A program made the position numbers and the translations under genes. From Clostridium sartagoforme (GTDB lineage Bacteria; Bacillota; Clostridia; Clostridiales; Clostridiaceae), in assembly GCF_004794105.1 (NCBI RefSeq), contig NZ_SRYR01000001.1:1364001-1428000 (forward strand): a DNA stretch of 64,000 nt, given 5' to 3'. The stretch's first letter is position 1; each line of letters starts with the position of its first letter. Under the pieces are notes generated by a model, which saw only the letters and a program-made list of their open reading frames with translations, had not been told where the DNA came from and searched no databases. This document shows positions 27,559 through 37,696 of the stretch, in pieces.

Positions 27559-27672
27559 CTATCTCTCCTCTTTTGTAATTGCAAGTTTAAGCTTATTAAA
27601 ATCAGTATAGATCTTATTCATGATAGGCAAATAATCAGATGCAAAGTTTCCTTCTTGGAAATTTCCTGCCAT
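27559..27672 (-). pseudogene. Short 37-codon remnant ORF
   Basis: MAGNFQEGNFASDYLPIMNK followed by 17 more codons to TAG at 27559. It has no convincing ribosome site, and GAGGAGAGATAG at its end precedes the next remnant like an operon junction. The pair looks like decayed cargo of a mobile or phage-derived element. Origin unknown. Confidence 0.35.
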
Positions 27673-27695
27673 CTTCAGACTTTTTATAAGGAAAA

Positions 27696-27719
27696 AAACT
27701 CAAGACAAGCTTGAGTTTT
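27696..27719 (-). terminator. Terminator of hslO
   Basis: Minus-strand AAAACTCAAG CTTGT CTTGAGTTTT followed by TTTCC. Confidence 0.85.
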
Positions 27720-27734
27720 AAAAATTTCACCTTT

Positions 27735-28616
27735 TTATTTTCTAGCATTTTCTAGTAATTGTCCTATTTCTTCATTAGTGAAGTTATAAGCTGCATTACA
27801 GAAATTACATTTTATTTCTTCTTCTTTTCCATCTTTGTAGATTTCCTCAAGTTCTTTTTCTCCAATTGAAATTAGAACTGATTCTACTTTTTCCCTTGTA
27901 CAGTTACATCTGAATTCTGGAGTTATTTCTTCTAATATGTTTAAGTCCATTCCTTCAAATATATATTCTAAAACCTTATCTATACTTCCATGCTCTAATA
28001 GCATTTCTGTAATTGATGGTATTTCTTCAAGTCTATATGTAAGTAAATCAGAAAGTAACTCATCAGCATCTGGTAACATTTGAATTATAAATCCACCTGA
28101 AGCTTTTATACTATAATCTGTATCTACTAATACTCCTAATGCTACAGCTGATGGAGTTTGTTCAGAAACTGTATAGTAGTATGCTAAATCTTCTGCAATT
28201 TCTCCTGAATATATAGGTACTTGACCTACATATGGATCTTTCATACCTAAGTCTTTAATTACTGTAAATTCTCCATTTCTACCTACATAACCACCAACAT
28301 CTAACTTATTTCTACTATTTAAAGGTAGGTTTCCATGTGGGTTTCCTATAAATCCTTTTACTATTCCACCTTCATAAGCTGTAACAGTAACACCTTTTGC
28401 TTCTCCACCGCCGTTAATTTTTAATGTAACTACTTCTTTTTCAGATTTTAAAGTACTTCCTATTAATGAACCAGCAGTAAGCATTCTACCTAATGTAGCT
28501 GCTGCTAAAGGTGTACATTCATGTACACTAATTCCTGTATTAACTAAATTTGTAGTTTCTCCTGCTATTATTCTGATCATTCCATCTTTTGCAGTTGCTT
28601 TTATAATCTTATCCAT
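27735..28616 (-). CDS. hslO: Redox-regulated chaperone Hsp33
   Basis: 293 residues. The N-terminal core contains [14 protein letters not shown] and [12 protein letters not shown]. The C-terminal redox switch holds the four zinc cysteines as RCNCTRE (CxC) and CNFCNAAY (CxxC). Oxidation forms disulfides, releases zinc and activates holdase activity. ATG after TGGAGG, two bases after the methyltransferase stop, so the two are translationally linked. Confidence 0.96.
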   Translation of the reverse strand: MDKIIKATAKDGMIRIIAGETTNLVNTGISVHECTPLAAATLGRMLTAGSLIGSTLKSEKEVVTLKINGGGEAKGVTVTAYEGGIVKGFIGNPHGNLPLNSRNKLDVGGYVGRNGEFTVIKDLGMKDPYVGQVPIYSGEIAEDLAYYYTVSEQTPSAVALGVLVDTDYSIKASGGFIIQMLPDADELLSDLLTYRLEEIPSITEMLLEHGSIDKVLEYIFEGMDLNILEEITPEFRCNCTREKVESVLISIGEKELEEIYKDGKEEEIKCNFCNAAYNFTNEEIGQLLENARK

Positions 28617-28617
28617 C

Positions 28618-29367
28618 TTAATCCTCCACTTTATTACTTTTAACTATATATACTATTCTCTCAGTTTTATCATTAACTTTATTAGTTGAATATCCATCAT
28701 ACTTACCTATTATTTTAAAGCCAGTATCATTTAAAGTCTTTTCAATAAATTCTTCAGTATAGGCTCTTTCTAAATGTTCTTCTTCAAACCTTTCATATAA
28801 CTCTCCTTTTTTCACAAAAAAGGTTAAATACATAGATAAAAGATCATCCTCAAAAACATTTTCCCAAGAATAGAATACTTCATCTTCGTTGTATGTATAA
28901 ATATTGTTACCTAATATATTAGATAATTTATAATATGAATTAACATCAAAAATAAAAACTCCATCTTCTTTTAAATGTTTTTTTACATTTTTTAAATAAC
29001 TAATAAAATCTTCTTCTTCAATTATATAGTTTGAAGAATCTAAAACTGATGTAATTAGATCAAACTTTCTATTTAAACAAAGCTCACTCATATCTTGACA
29101 TATAATCTTACATCTAATTTTTTCTTTCTTGAATTTCTCAAAAGCTTCTTGAAGCATATCTTCTGATAAATCCACTGCAAAAACTTCCTTGAAATTTTTT
29201 GCAAGCCTTATAGTTACATTACCTGTACCGCATGCTATATCTAAATAATTTTCAAAGCTTATTCCTTCACTATTGCATATATCTAATATCCTTGAGCACA
29301 TTTCTTCATAATTAATATCTTCATATATTAGTTCATCGTATATCTTAGCAAAATCTCCATAAGCCAA
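28618..29367 (-). CDS. Class I SAM-dependent methyltransferase
   Basis: 249 residues, TTG start after GGGGGG. Motif I is [16 protein letters not shown] (about 42-57), motif II ends FAVDLSED, and [14 protein letters not shown] gives motif IV. The C-terminal half has a long strand-rich region. The substrate is unknown. It is probably cotranscribed with hslO. Small-molecule or protein targets are both possible for this subgroup. Confidence 0.85.
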   Translation of the reverse strand: MAYGDFAKIYDELIYEDINYEEMCSRILDICNSEGISFENYLDIACGTGNVTIRLAKNFKEVFAVDLSEDMLQEAFEKFKKEKIRCKIICQDMSELCLNRKFDLITSVLDSSNYIIEEEDFISYLKNVKKHLKEDGVFIFDVNSYYKLSNILGNNIYTYNEDEVFYSWENVFEDDLLSMYLTFFVKKGELYERFEEEHLERAYTEEFIEKTLNDTGFKIIGKYDGYSTNKVNDKTERIVYIVKSNKVED

Positions 29368-29463
29368 AGGTATTCCCCCCCATCATTTTAGAGTTTTCTA
29401 AAACTATATTAATGGTAAATTTTATTTTAGTCAATTAAATACAAGAAAAACTATCAATATTCT

Positions 29464-29715
29464 CTACTTTCTCCCTAAAATTTCATCATTTGTAGGAATT
29501 TTAAGCATTCTTTTTCTCTTAGTCATTATACCACCAATTCTTCCTGTTTCTTCTGCTGTTAATCCTCCCCATCCATATTCATCTACCTTTTCCTTTAAAC
29601 CTAATTCATCTGCAATTTCATACTTAATTTTTTCTCTTAGCACTTCTGCTTCTGATAATTCTTTATTAGACTTTATCTTTGACTTTATTATTTTTTTTAA
29701 TGGTGTTTTACTCAT
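29464..29715 (-). CDS. Small acid-soluble spore protein, alpha/beta type (Ssp4-like)
   Basis: 83 residues. The core KIKYEIADELGLKEKVDEYG and GGLTAEETGRIGGIMTKR keep the alpha/beta-SASP motifs: the germination-protease-type EIA..G site and the GG..KR DNA-binding helix. The basic N-terminus and the GWGGLT segment resemble the Ssp4/SspF subgroup rather than SspA-C. The protein saturates forespore DNA and protects it from heat, UV and chemicals. Residue 36 is Asp by my count. ATG after AGGGGGT. Upstream, GAATA and AATATTA at about the right spacing could be a forespore sigma-G promoter, at low confidence. Confidence 0.82.
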   Translation of the reverse strand: MSKTPLKKIIKSKIKSNKELSEAEVLREKIKYEIADELGLKEKVDEYGWGGLTAEETGRIGGIMTKRKRMLKIPTNDEILGRK

Positions 29716-29809
29716 ATAAATACCCCCTGAGGATTTAGTATTAATATTTTCCCCAAAAATTCTCTTAATATTCAGTAGTAATTCCCTATCACTTTATAGT
29801 GCAAAATTT

Positions 29810-29878
29810 TATATATTGTAATAAAGTATTGAATTTTTAGAATTATTTAACTATAGTATTAGTAAGTATATTTTTTAC
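29810..29878. repeat. Partial B element copy 6
   Basis: TTATATATTGTAATAAAGTATTG keeps the left end. The right part (AGTATTAGTAAGTATA) is diverged. It lies in the SASP-asd spacer, just before the asd ribosome site. Confidence 0.5.
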
Positions 29879-29904
29879 TAACAAAATAAAAGGGGGACAA
29901 AATT

Positions 29905-30897
29905 ATGTACAATGTTGCTATAGTTGGGGCTACAGGTAACGTAGGTAAAAAGTTTTTAGAAATATTAGAGGAAAGGAATTTTCCATTAGAAAATTTATAT
30001 CTATTTGCATCAAAAAGATCTGCAGGTTCAAAAGTAACTTTTAAAGGAAAAGAGATAGTTATTGAAGATACTATTGAAGAAAATATCAAAGATAAAAAAA
30101 TAGATTTTGCTTTATTTTCAGCTGGTGGAGACGTAAGCTTAAAATTCGCACCAGTATTTGCATCTTACGGTGCCACAGTAATTGATAATTCAAGTGCTTT
30201 TAGAATGGATAAGGATGTTCCTTTAATTGTTCCTGAAGTAAATCCTGAAGATATTAAATGGCATAAAGGAATAATTGCTAATCCAAATTGTTCTACAATT
30301 CAAGCAATGGTACCTTTAAAAGCTTTATTAAGTAAGTATGGAATAAAGAGAATAGTATTTTCCACTTATCAAGCTGTTTCCGGAGCCGGTAAGCAAGGAA
30401 TCGATGATTTAATTGAAGGCAATAAAGGTGCTGAACCTAAAAAATTCCCTTATCCTATTGCTGGTAACTGTTTACCTCATATAGATGTATTCTTAGACAA
30501 TGGATACACTAAAGAAGAAATTAAAATGATTGAGGAAACAAAGAAAATCCTTCATAATAATAATTTAAAAATAACAGCAACTGCAGTTAGAGTACCTGTT
30601 TTAAATAGTCATAGTGAAAGTATTAATGTAGAGCTTGAAAATCCATATGAAATAGAAGATATATTCAAATTATTTAATGAAACTAAAGGAATCACAGTTT
30701 ATGATGACTTAAAAGAATTAAAATACCCTACTGCTTTAATGGCAAGTGGCAAAGACGATGTTTTTGTAGGTCGTATTAGAAGAGATTTCAGTATCGCTAA
30801 CGGCTTAAACTTATGGGTAGTATCTGATAATATAAGAAAAGGAGCTGCTTTAAACGCAATTCAAATAGCTGAACTATTAACAGGGAGTGATGATTAA
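29905..30897 (+). CDS. asd: Aspartate-semialdehyde dehydrogenase
   Basis: 330 residues. The NADP loop is [16 protein letters not shown] at 3-18. The catalytic cysteine sits in [11 protein letters not shown] (about residue 130). Substrate residues are in [14 protein letters not shown]. It reduces aspartyl phosphate to aspartate semialdehyde, the branch point for lysine, threonine and methionine. ATG after AAAGGGGG. The stop TAATG overlaps the dapA start. No lysine riboswitch is apparent upstream. Confidence 0.96.
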   Translation: MYNVAIVGATGNVGKKFLEILEERNFPLENLYLFASKRSAGSKVTFKGKEIVIEDTIEENIKDKKIDFALFSAGGDVSLKFAPVFASYGATVIDNSSAFRMDKDVPLIVPEVNPEDIKWHKGIIANPNCSTIQAMVPLKALLSKYGIKRIVFSTYQAVSGAGKQGIDDLIEGNKGAEPKKFPYPIAGNCLPHIDVFLDNGYTKEEIKMIEETKKILHNNNLKITATAVRVPVLNSHSESINVELENPYEIEDIFKLFNETKGITVYDDLKELKYPTALMASGKDDVFVGRIRRDFSIANGLNLWVVSDNIRKGAALNAIQIAELLTGSDD

Positions 30898-31775
30898 TGT
30901 CAATTTTCAAAGGCTCGGCAGTAGCAATAATTACACCATTTAAGGATAATAAGGTAAACTTCGAAAAACTCGAAGAATTATTAGAATGGCAAATTAAAGA
31001 AAATACAGACGCCATAGTTATCTGTGGAACTACTGGAGAAGCAAGTACTATGTCAAAAGAAGAAAAAGAAGAAACTATTAAATTTACCGTAGATAAAGTT
31101 AATAAAAGAATTCCTGTAATTGCTGGTACTGGCTCAAATAATACTGAAGAATCTATTGAAATGAGTAAGTACGCTGAATCTGTTGGAGCTGATGGATTAT
31201 TAGTCATTACACCTTATTATAATAAGACTAATAATAAAGGACTAATAAAACACTTTGAAGCTATTAATAATGAAGTAAATATACCTATAATTTTATATAA
31301 TGTTCCTGGAAGAACTGGTGTTAATATAACTCCATCTTTATTAAATGAATTATCTTCTTTAAATAATGTTATTGCAATAAAAGAAGCTAGCGGAAATATA
31401 TCACAAATAGCTGAAATGCAATCTTTATGCGGAGACAGAATAGATATTTATTCAGGAAATGATGATCAAATAATTCCTATAATGTCACTTGGTGGCATAG
31501 GAGTAATTTCTGTACTTTCAAATATATCTCCAAATGCTGTGCATGATATGGCTTATAATTATTTATCAGGTAATATCAAAGAAGCTCAAAATCTACAAAT
31601 AGAATATATAGATTTAATAAAGAAATTATTTGTTGAAACTAATCCTATCCCTGTAAAAACTGCTTTGAACCTTATGGGCAAAGAAGTTGGTGAACTTAGA
31701 TTACCATTGTATGACATGGATGATAAAAACCTTGAAGCATTAAAAGCTTCATTATTTAAATATAATTTAATTTAG
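30897..31775 (+). CDS. dapA: 4-hydroxy-tetrahydrodipicolinate synthase
   Basis: 292 residues of the TIM-barrel lyase family. [10 protein letters not shown] binds pyruvate (near 42-51). [10 protein letters not shown] carries the catalytic tyrosine. The Schiff-base lysine is in AIKEASGN (near 161). It condenses pyruvate with aspartate semialdehyde. The start overlaps the asd stop, implying translational coupling. Confidence 0.97.
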   Translation: MSIFKGSAVAIITPFKDNKVNFEKLEELLEWQIKENTDAIVICGTTGEASTMSKEEKEETIKFTVDKVNKRIPVIAGTGSNNTEESIEMSKYAESVGADGLLVITPYYNKTNNKGLIKHFEAINNEVNIPIILYNVPGRTGVNITPSLLNELSSLNNVIAIKEASGNISQIAEMQSLCGDRIDIYSGNDDQIIPIMSLGGIGVISVLSNISPNAVHDMAYNYLSGNIKEAQNLQIEYIDLIKKLFVETNPIPVKTALNLMGKEVGELRLPLYDMDDKNLEALKASLFKYNLI

Positions 31776-31784
31776 GAGTAACTT

Positions 31785-32540
31785 ATGGTTAAAGTATTAT
31801 TAAATGGTTGTTGCGGAAAGATGGGACGAGTTATAGTTGAATCCGCAAAAGATTTTCCTAATATCACTATAGTAGGTGGTATAGATAAATTTAAATGTGA
31901 TGATCTTAAATTTGAAATTTTTGAAAATGCCTCTCTTGTTAATATAGATTATGATGTATTAATAGATTTTTCTAGACCAGAAGCCTTAAATGACTTACTA
32001 GATCTATCAATAGAGAGTAAGAAACCAATTATTATATGCTCTACTGGTTTTACAGAAGAGCAACTAGACTTAATTAAAGAACAAAGTAAAGTCATTCCAA
32101 TATTTAAATCTGCAAATATGTCCTTAGGAATTAATTTAATTAATTCACTATTAAAGAAAATAGTTCCAGTATTATATGGTAATTATGATATTGAAATTAT
32201 AGAAAAACACCATAATCAAAAAGTGGATTCCCCAAGTGGTACTGCTCTTTTACTCGCAGACACTATAAAGGATAGTATTAAGGAAGAAACTAAATATACT
32301 TACGGAAGAAGCGGAGAATCAAAAAGAGAAAAGAATGAAATCGGAATACATGCTGTAAGAGGTGGAACAATTGTTGGTGAACATGATGTAATCTTTGCAG
32401 GAGCATCTGAAGTAATCGAATTATCCCACTCAGCAGCTTCTAGAGAAGTATTTGCTGTTGGAGCATTAAAAGCTGCTGAGTATATGAATAATGTAACTGA
32501 AGCAGGAATCTATGATATGGAAGACGTGCTTGGAATATAG
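31785..32540 (+). CDS. dapB: 4-hydroxy-tetrahydrodipicolinate reductase
   Basis: 251 residues. [14 protein letters not shown] is the NAD(P) loop. [20 protein letters not shown] carries the catalytic HH and substrate Lys. [16 protein letters not shown] follows. It produces tetrahydrodipicolinate, used by DapD and also the precursor of spore dipicolinic acid. ATG after TTTAGGAG. The stop codon lies inside a hairpin. Confidence 0.97.
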   Translation: MVKVLLNGCCGKMGRVIVESAKDFPNITIVGGIDKFKCDDLKFEIFENASLVNIDYDVLIDFSRPEALNDLLDLSIESKKPIIICSTGFTEEQLDLIKEQSKVIPIFKSANMSLGINLINSLLKKIVPVLYGNYDIEIIEKHHNQKVDSPSGTALLLADTIKDSIKEETKYTYGRSGESKREKNEIGIHAVRGGTIVGEHDVIFAGASEVIELSHSAASREVFAVGALKAAEYMNNVTEAGIYDMEDVLGI

Positions 32541-32567
32541 TAGTTGTATAAAGCAACTACTATATTA
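32535..32567 (+). other. Perfect 13-bp hairpin spanning dapB stop codon
   Basis: AATATAGTAGTTG, loop TATAAAG, CAACTACTATATT. No T run follows. It may stabilise or process the mRNA end; the true terminator is further on. Confidence 0.65.
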
Positions 32568-32680
32568 ATGAAAAATGAAGAATTAAGAATGAAAAATTTA
32601 GGATCTAATTCCTTAGGAATTACTAAAAAGATTTATTTAAAAAACTCCGAAAGGAGTTTTTTTCTTTAATTCTTTATTAA
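32567..32680. repeat. 3'-end palindromic repeat after dapB
   Basis: Arm AATGAAAAATGAAGAATTAAG, then TTCCTTAGGAATTACT and AAAAACTCCGAAAGGAGTTTTTTT. The last hairpin (32641-32666) with its T run is the plus-strand terminator of asd-dapA-dapB. Confidence 0.7.
32641..32666 (+). terminator. Terminator of asd-dapA-dapB
   Basis: AAAAACTCC GAAA GGAGTTTTT followed by TTCTTT, within the repeat. Confidence 0.8.
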
Positions 32681-32834
32681 CTAAAAGTAACTATATAAGA
32701 TTAAGTTTTTAAATCATCCATATACAGTCTCTTTTGTATTTGTAATTTTATCTTCATTCTATATTAAAACAACTAATATTTTTTCTTTATCTGCTTAAAC
32801 TATATTGAGAGCATTTTATAAGGAGGAATATTTT

Positions 32835-32999
32835 ATGGCAAAGGATAGTCAAATAGATAATAAAAAAGCTAGAATGGAGAAATGCAATTATCAAACTCCA
32901 TTAACAGAAGAAGGTCACAATCATAATCCTAATGCAAAACATAAATCAGTTAAAAGAGAAGGCTTTTCAAGTCAACATATAAATAAAGCTGGAAATTAA
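32835..32999 (+). CDS. Small hydrophilic protein, 54 residues
   Basis: The ATG at 32835 follows AAGGAGG; a longer in-frame start at 32805 lacks a site. The sequence is charged, with no membrane segment, one cysteine, and the centre GHNHNPNAKHKSVKREGF. I do not recognise a function. A similar NHNP..SVK motif occurs in the 42-residue protein at 63368-63496. It has its own ribosome site and a terminator shared with oppA. Confidence 0.7.
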   Translation: MAKDSQIDNKKARMEKCNYQTPLTEEGHNHNPNAKHKSVKREGFSSQHINKAGN

Positions 33000-33003
33000 A
33001 AAA

Positions 33004-33025
33004 AGAAGAGTCGAAAGACTCTTCT
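33004..33025. terminator. Bidirectional terminator between small ORF and oppA
   Basis: AGAAGAGTC GAAA GACTCTTCT with a T-rich tract on both sides. Confidence 0.85.
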
Positions 33026-33038
33026 AATTTTTTATATA

Positions 33039-34667
33039 TTATTTTTCAATATAAGCTTTATCAAAGAATACATGTCCTAAAGTAGAAACTCTAACACCCT
33101 TAACTTCTGGCTTAGCTGCTTTAACTTTAGTGTAGTAGTATAATGGAATTATTGGCATATCTTCCATTAATATATCTTCTGCTTGTCTCATTAATTCCCA
33201 TCTCTTAGCTTGATCACCTTCAGCTTTAGCTTGGTTAACTAATGCATCATATTCAGCATTTGAATATCCAGCATCATTATTTCCACCGCCAGTTAACCAT
33301 AAATCTAAGAATGTCATAGGATCAACATAGTCTCCAGACCAACCATGTCTAGCAATTTCATATTGTCCTTCTTGTCTAGTATTTAAGAATACCTTCCATT
33401 CTTGGTTAGTTAATTCTACATTAACACCAATTTTAGCCCAGTCTTGTTGTATAGCTTGAGCTACTAACTTATGATCTCCTTCAGTATTATACATGAATTC
33501 TAATGTAGGAAGTCCTTCTCCGTTTGGATATCCAGCTTCAGCTAATAACTTCTTAGCTTCTTCTACATTAGCTTGATTTGCATCATAGTATTCCTTATCT
33601 GCAAAATCCTTACCTTCTTCATTTAAAATTCCCTTTGGTACATAACTATATGCTGGTACTTGTCCAGATTTAGTAACATTTTCAACTATAGCTTTTCTAT
33701 CTATTGAAATAGCTAATGCTTTTCTAACCTTAGGATTATTTAATGCCTTCTTAACATCTTCAGGTAAAGTAGATTGCTTACCTACATTAAGTACTAACAT
33801 ATAAGTAGCAAGGTTTGGATAAATAGTAACTAAACCTTCTTCTTGTCCAGCAGCTATTTCAGCTGGTGGTACAGTATCAACCATATCAAAATCTCCAGCC
33901 TTTAATGAAGCATAAGCTGTATTTTGATCAGTAACTAATTTGAAAACAACACCTGGTAATTTAATTTCCTTAGCATTCCAGTATTCTTCGTTCTTTTCGA
34001 ATACTAATTGATCTTTAATATCCCATTGAACTAACTTGAATGGTCCATTAGAAACATAAGTTGCTGGATCAAGAGCCCATCCTTCTGGATCAGCAGAAAC
34101 TATATCTTCTCTTAATGGCATATAAGTTGTAAATGCAGTAAGTTCCTTAAAGTAAGCTGTAGGAGCTTCTAAAGTAACTTCTAAAGTATAGTCATCAATA
34201 ACTTTTATTCCAAGTTCATCTCTAGTAGCTTTACCTTCATTGAACTTTTGACCATTTTTAATATAGAATAATTGATAAGCATATTCTGCTGCAGTTTCTT
34301 TATCTAATGCTCTTACCCAAGAGTATTCAAAGTCTTTTGCAGTAACGCCTTGTCCGTCTGACCACTTAGCATCTTCTCTTAAGTGGAAAGTATATACTAA
34401 TCCATCTTCAGATTCATCAACGCTTGTAGCAACACCTGGTATTGCCTTTTCGTTTTCATCTAATCTCATTAATCCTTCAAAAGCATTATCAATAATTGAA
34501 CCAGCTCCTGAAGAAGTATTTAATGTAGGATCGATTGTTTCTGGGTCTTCTCCTAAGTTGTAGATTAAAGCATCAGAATTACTACTTCCGCATCCAGCGA
34601 AAACAGACATTCCAAGTGCAAGTGTTAGTGCAACTGCACAAATTTTTCTAAGCTTATTGCTTTTCAT
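33039..34667 (-). CDS. oppA: Oligopeptide ABC transporter substrate-binding lipoprotein
   Basis: 542 residues. Signal peptide with KLRKICAVALTLALGMSVFA and a lipobox VFAGC (Cys26). The mature SBP family 5 fold follows, with ATDVDESEDGLVYTFHLRED-type and DFEYSWVRALD motifs. Lipid-anchored outside the membrane, it captures peptides for OppBCDF. It is the last gene of the operon, 55 bases after oppF, a position that often allows higher expression. Peptide specificity is not readable. Confidence 0.93.
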   Translation of the reverse strand: MKSNKLRKICAVALTLALGMSVFAGCGSSNSDALIYNLGEDPETIDPTLNTSSGAGSIIDNAFEGLMRLDENEKAIPGVATSVDESEDGLVYTFHLREDAKWSDGQGVTAKDFEYSWVRALDKETAAEYAYQLFYIKNGQKFNEGKATRDELGIKVIDDYTLEVTLEAPTAYFKELTAFTTYMPLREDIVSADPEGWALDPATYVSNGPFKLVQWDIKDQLVFEKNEEYWNAKEIKLPGVVFKLVTDQNTAYASLKAGDFDMVDTVPPAEIAAGQEEGLVTIYPNLATYMLVLNVGKQSTLPEDVKKALNNPKVRKALAISIDRKAIVENVTKSGQVPAYSYVPKGILNEEGKDFADKEYYDANQANVEEAKKLLAEAGYPNGEGLPTLEFMYNTEGDHKLVAQAIQQDWAKIGVNVELTNQEWKVFLNTRQEGQYEIARHGWSGDYVDPMTFLDLWLTGGGNNDAGYSNAEYDALVNQAKAEGDQAKRWELMRQAEDILMEDMPIIPLYYYTKVKAAKPEVKGVRVSTLGHVFFDKAYIEK

Positions 34668-34722
34668 TGTTTTTCCCCCTTAAATTTATTATTTATAAAA
34701 ATTGCTTATGCAATAATTACCA

Positions 34723-35703
34723 TTATTTAAATAAATGACATGATACAAAGTGTCCAGGTTCTACTTCTTTAAGTTCTGGATCTACTTCCCCACAAATAGG
34801 CATAGCATGTTTACATCTCCCTTTAAATCTACATCCAACTGGTGGATCTATAGGAGAAGGAATATCTCCTTCTAATACTATTCTCTTATTTGATTTAGCT
34901 ATTTCAGGATCTGGTATTGGTACAGATGATAATAAAGCTTGAGTATATGGATGCTTTGGTTTTAAATAAACATCATCTGCTGGTCCTTTTTCTACCATTT
35001 TTCCTAAATACATAACTCCAATATGAGTTGAAATATGCTTAACCATTGATAAATCGTGGGCTATAAAAAGATAAGTTAACCCAAACTCTTCTTGTAACTC
35101 TTCAAGCATATTAATAACTTGTGCTTGAATAGATACATCTAATGCTGATATAGGTTCATCACATACTATGAAATCAGGTTGTACTGCAAGAGCTCTTGCA
35201 ATACCTATTCTTTGTCTTTGTCCACCTGAGAACTCATGTGCATATCTATTAATATGACTTCCATTTAATCCAACTCTATCTAAAAGATATCTAATTCTTT
35301 CATTTCTTTCTTCACCCTTATATAAACCGTGGATATCGATAGCTTCACCTATAATATCACCAACAGTCATTCTAGGATTTAAAGATGCATATGGATCTTG
35401 GAATATCATTTGCATATTCTTTCTTAAAGAAACCATCTTCTTTTCACTAAACTTAGTTATATTTTCACCATTAAAAATAATTTCACCTGAAGTTGGTTCA
35501 TATAACTTTAAAATAGTTCTACCAGTAGTAGTTTTACCACAGCCTGATTCTCCAACTAATCCTAAAGTTTCCCCTCTTCTAATAGTAAAAGATACATCAT
35601 CAACTGCTTTTACAAAGCTTTTTTTAGCAAACATACCTTTATTTACAGGGAAGTACTTACAAAGATTTTTCACTTCTAATATTATATCTTTTTCTTTTTC
35701 CAT
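34723..35703 (-). CDS. oppF: Oligopeptide ABC transporter ATPase OppF
   Basis: 326 residues. Walker [16 protein letters not shown] near 52, Q-loop QDPYASLNP, signature [15 protein letters not shown], Walker [11 protein letters not shown]. The C-terminal oligopeptide extension has cysteines ([16 protein letters not shown]), a Dpp/Opp feature linked to a [4Fe-4S] cluster. It pairs with OppD as the ATP-hydrolysing heterodimer. Its start overlaps the oppD stop. Confidence 0.94.
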   Translation of the reverse strand: MEKEKDIILEVKNLCKYFPVNKGMFAKKSFVKAVDDVSFTIRRGETLGLVGESGCGKTTTGRTILKLYEPTSGEIIFNGENITKFSEKKMVSLRKNMQMIFQDPYASLNPRMTVGDIIGEAIDIHGLYKGEERNERIRYLLDRVGLNGSHINRYAHEFSGGQRQRIGIARALAVQPDFIVCDEPISALDVSIQAQVINMLEELQEEFGLTYLFIAHDLSMVKHISTHIGVMYLGKMVEKGPADDVYLKPKHPYTQALLSSVPIPDPEIAKSNKRIVLEGDIPSPIDPPVGCRFKGRCKHAMPICGEVDPELKEVEPGHFVSCHLFK

Positions 35704-36710
35704 TACTCTTCCCTCCTAATTGGTGATTCTACCTTTGGTGCATTTTCATGACATAACCAACATGCAGCTCTATGCCCTTCTGAAATTTCAAATAAAGGTG
35801 GTTGTTTTTGTAAACAAACCTTCATTGCATATTTACATCTTGCTGCAAATGGACATCCAACTGGTGGTTTTAATAAATCTGGTGGTTGTCCTTCAATTGG
35901 TGTTAATTTTTCTTTTACTTCACTCATTGGATTTGGAACACTATTTAATAATCCCCATGTGTATGGATGCTTTCCATTATAGAATATATCCTTATCTGAA
36001 CCCTCTTCTACAATTATACCTCCATACATAACATTAATTCTTGTACAAAGGTCAGCAACTACTCCTAAATCGTGAGTAATTAATATAATAGATGTATTAA
36101 TCTTATCTTTTAAATCTTTCATTAAATCTAAAATTTGTGCTTGAATTGTAACATCTAATGCTGTTGTAGGCTCATCTGCAATAATAAGCTTTGGTTCACA
36201 TATTAAACTCATTGCTATCATAACTCTTTGTCTCATACCACCTGAAAATTCATGTGGAAATTGCTTAAGTCTACTTTCAGGACTAGGAATCCCTACCATA
36301 TCTAGCATTTTTATTGCTAATTCATTAGCTTCTTTTTTAGATATTTTTTTATGTTTAATTAAATGTTCAGTTAATTGATCTCCAACTGTAAATAAAGGAT
36401 TTAAAGAAGTCATAGGATCTTGGAAAATCATTGCCATTTCATTTCCTCTAATTTCTTGCATTTCCTTTTCTGTTGGATTACTAATATCTTGTCCATTAAA
36501 TATAATTGCATCAGAATCTATCATTGCATTGTCTGCTAATAATCTCATAATTGACATCATAGTTACAGACTTACCACATCCTGATTCTCCAACTATACCT
36601 AAAGCCTCTCCTTTATCAAGATGAAAAGATACACCTCTTACAGCTTGTACATCACCTATATGTGTTCTAAAGGAGGTTTTTAAGTTCTTAACTTCTAATA
36701 ATTTACTCAT
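35703..36710 (-). CDS. oppD: Oligopeptide ABC transporter ATPase OppD
   Basis: 335 residues. Walker [17 protein letters not shown]-loop QDPMTSLNP, signature [15 protein letters not shown], Walker [11 protein letters not shown], and the cysteine-rich C-terminal [14 protein letters not shown]. It powers peptide import with OppF. ATG after AAGGA, 13 bases after oppC. Confidence 0.94.
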   Translation of the reverse strand: MSKLLEVKNLKTSFRTHIGDVQAVRGVSFHLDKGEALGIVGESGCGKSVTMMSIMRLLADNAMIDSDAIIFNGQDISNPTEKEMQEIRGNEMAMIFQDPMTSLNPLFTVGDQLTEHLIKHKKISKKEANELAIKMLDMVGIPSPESRLKQFPHEFSGGMRQRVMIAMSLICEPKLIIADEPTTALDVTIQAQILDLMKDLKDKINTSIILITHDLGVVADLCTRINVMYGGIIVEEGSDKDIFYNGKHPYTWGLLNSVPNPMSEVKEKLTPIEGQPPDLLKPPVGCPFAARCKYAMKVCLQKQPPLFEISEGHRAACWLCHENAPKVESPIRREE

Positions 36711-36722
36711 TTGTCCTTCCTC

Positions 36723-37682
36723 CTATCTCTTATTCTTAGGATCTAAAGCTTCAGTTAAACCATCCCCAAATAGGTTAAATGCTAATATAATTAAACAAAT
36801 CGCTCCTGCTGGGAATAGTAATTGATAAGCTGCTGTACTTAATAATCCGCTAGCATCATTTGCTAAAGTACCTAATGAAGCAAGTGGTGCATTAATACCT
36901 AAACCTATGAAACTTAAGAAAGCTTCTGTAAATATAGCTTGAGGTACAAATAAAGTTAAAGTAACTAATATTGAACCCATACAGTTTGGTATTAAGTGTC
37001 TAAATAAAATTCTAGTCTTAGATGCTCCAAGAGTCTTAGCTGCAAGAACGAATTCTTGTTGCTTTAATTGAAGGATGTCCCCTCTTACTATTCTAGCCAT
37101 ACCAACCCAATAAGAAATTGCCATTGCCAAAATAATTGTTGTAAGACCTGTTGATCCTTCTTTCTTAAATGTAGCCATTAAAATAATTACATATATTTGA
37201 GTTGGAATAGAGTAAAGTACATCTACTATTCTCATCATAATATTATCTACTTTTCCACCAAAGAATCCTGCAATTCCTCCATATAAAACTCCAATTACTA
37301 AGTTAATTGCTGCTGCAGAAATTGCTATTATTAGAGAATATCTTGCACCATACATAGTTCTTACAAATAAATCTCTACCTAAGTTATCAGTACCAAACCA
37401 ATGCTGTGCATTAGGTCTTATATCAGTACCTTGCAGATTTGTATCATAATATGTATATCCCATTATTTTTTCCATTAAAATTGGTCCTAAAAACGCAAAG
37501 ATAACTATAATGATAATCATAATTAAAGAAACCAGTGCTACTTTATTTCCTTTAAGTCTTCTCCACGCATCAGCCCAATAACCAACACTAGGTCTAACTA
37601 TTTGATCAAATTTCTTTTCCTCATCACTTAAAGGAGTAAATAATTCTTTATCTAAATCTAAATCAACTTTCAAGTTTTCCAT
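36723..37682 (-). CDS. oppC: Oligopeptide ABC transporter permease OppC
   Basis: About 319 residues. An N-terminal cytoplasmic tail is followed by about six membrane segments. The EAA loop is around VLAAKTLGASKTRILFRHLI. HWFGTDNLGRDLFVR is a typical OppC/DppC motif. The start is uncertain: an ATG at 37697 overlaps the oppB stop (TAATG), but the ATG at 37682 sits eight bases after GGGGGGT and is preferred. Confidence 0.92.
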   Translation of the reverse strand: MENLKVDLDLDKELFTPLSDEEKKFDQIVRPSVGYWADAWRRLKGNKVALVSLIMIIIIVIFAFLGPILMEKIMGYTYYDTNLQGTDIRPNAQHWFGTDNLGRDLFVRTMYGARYSLIIAISAAAINLVIGVLYGGIAGFFGGKVDNIMMRIVDVLYSIPTQIYVIILMATFKKEGSTGLTTIILAMAISYWVGMARIVRGDILQLKQQEFVLAAKTLGASKTRILFRHLIPNCMGSILVTLTLFVPQAIFTEAFLSFIGLGINAPLASLGTLANDASGLLSTAAYQLLFPAGAICLIILAFNLFGDGLTEALDPKNKR

Positions 37683-37696
37683 TTCTTTACCCCCCA

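Noticed and set aside
29716-29904. Lysine riboswitch before asd
   Set aside because: The spacer is short and shows none of the conserved L-box sequence; it is mostly a partial B element.
30797-31207. 136-codon minus-strand frame inside dapA/asd
   Set aside because: Antisense shadow of confident dap genes; no ribosome site and no protein-like motifs.
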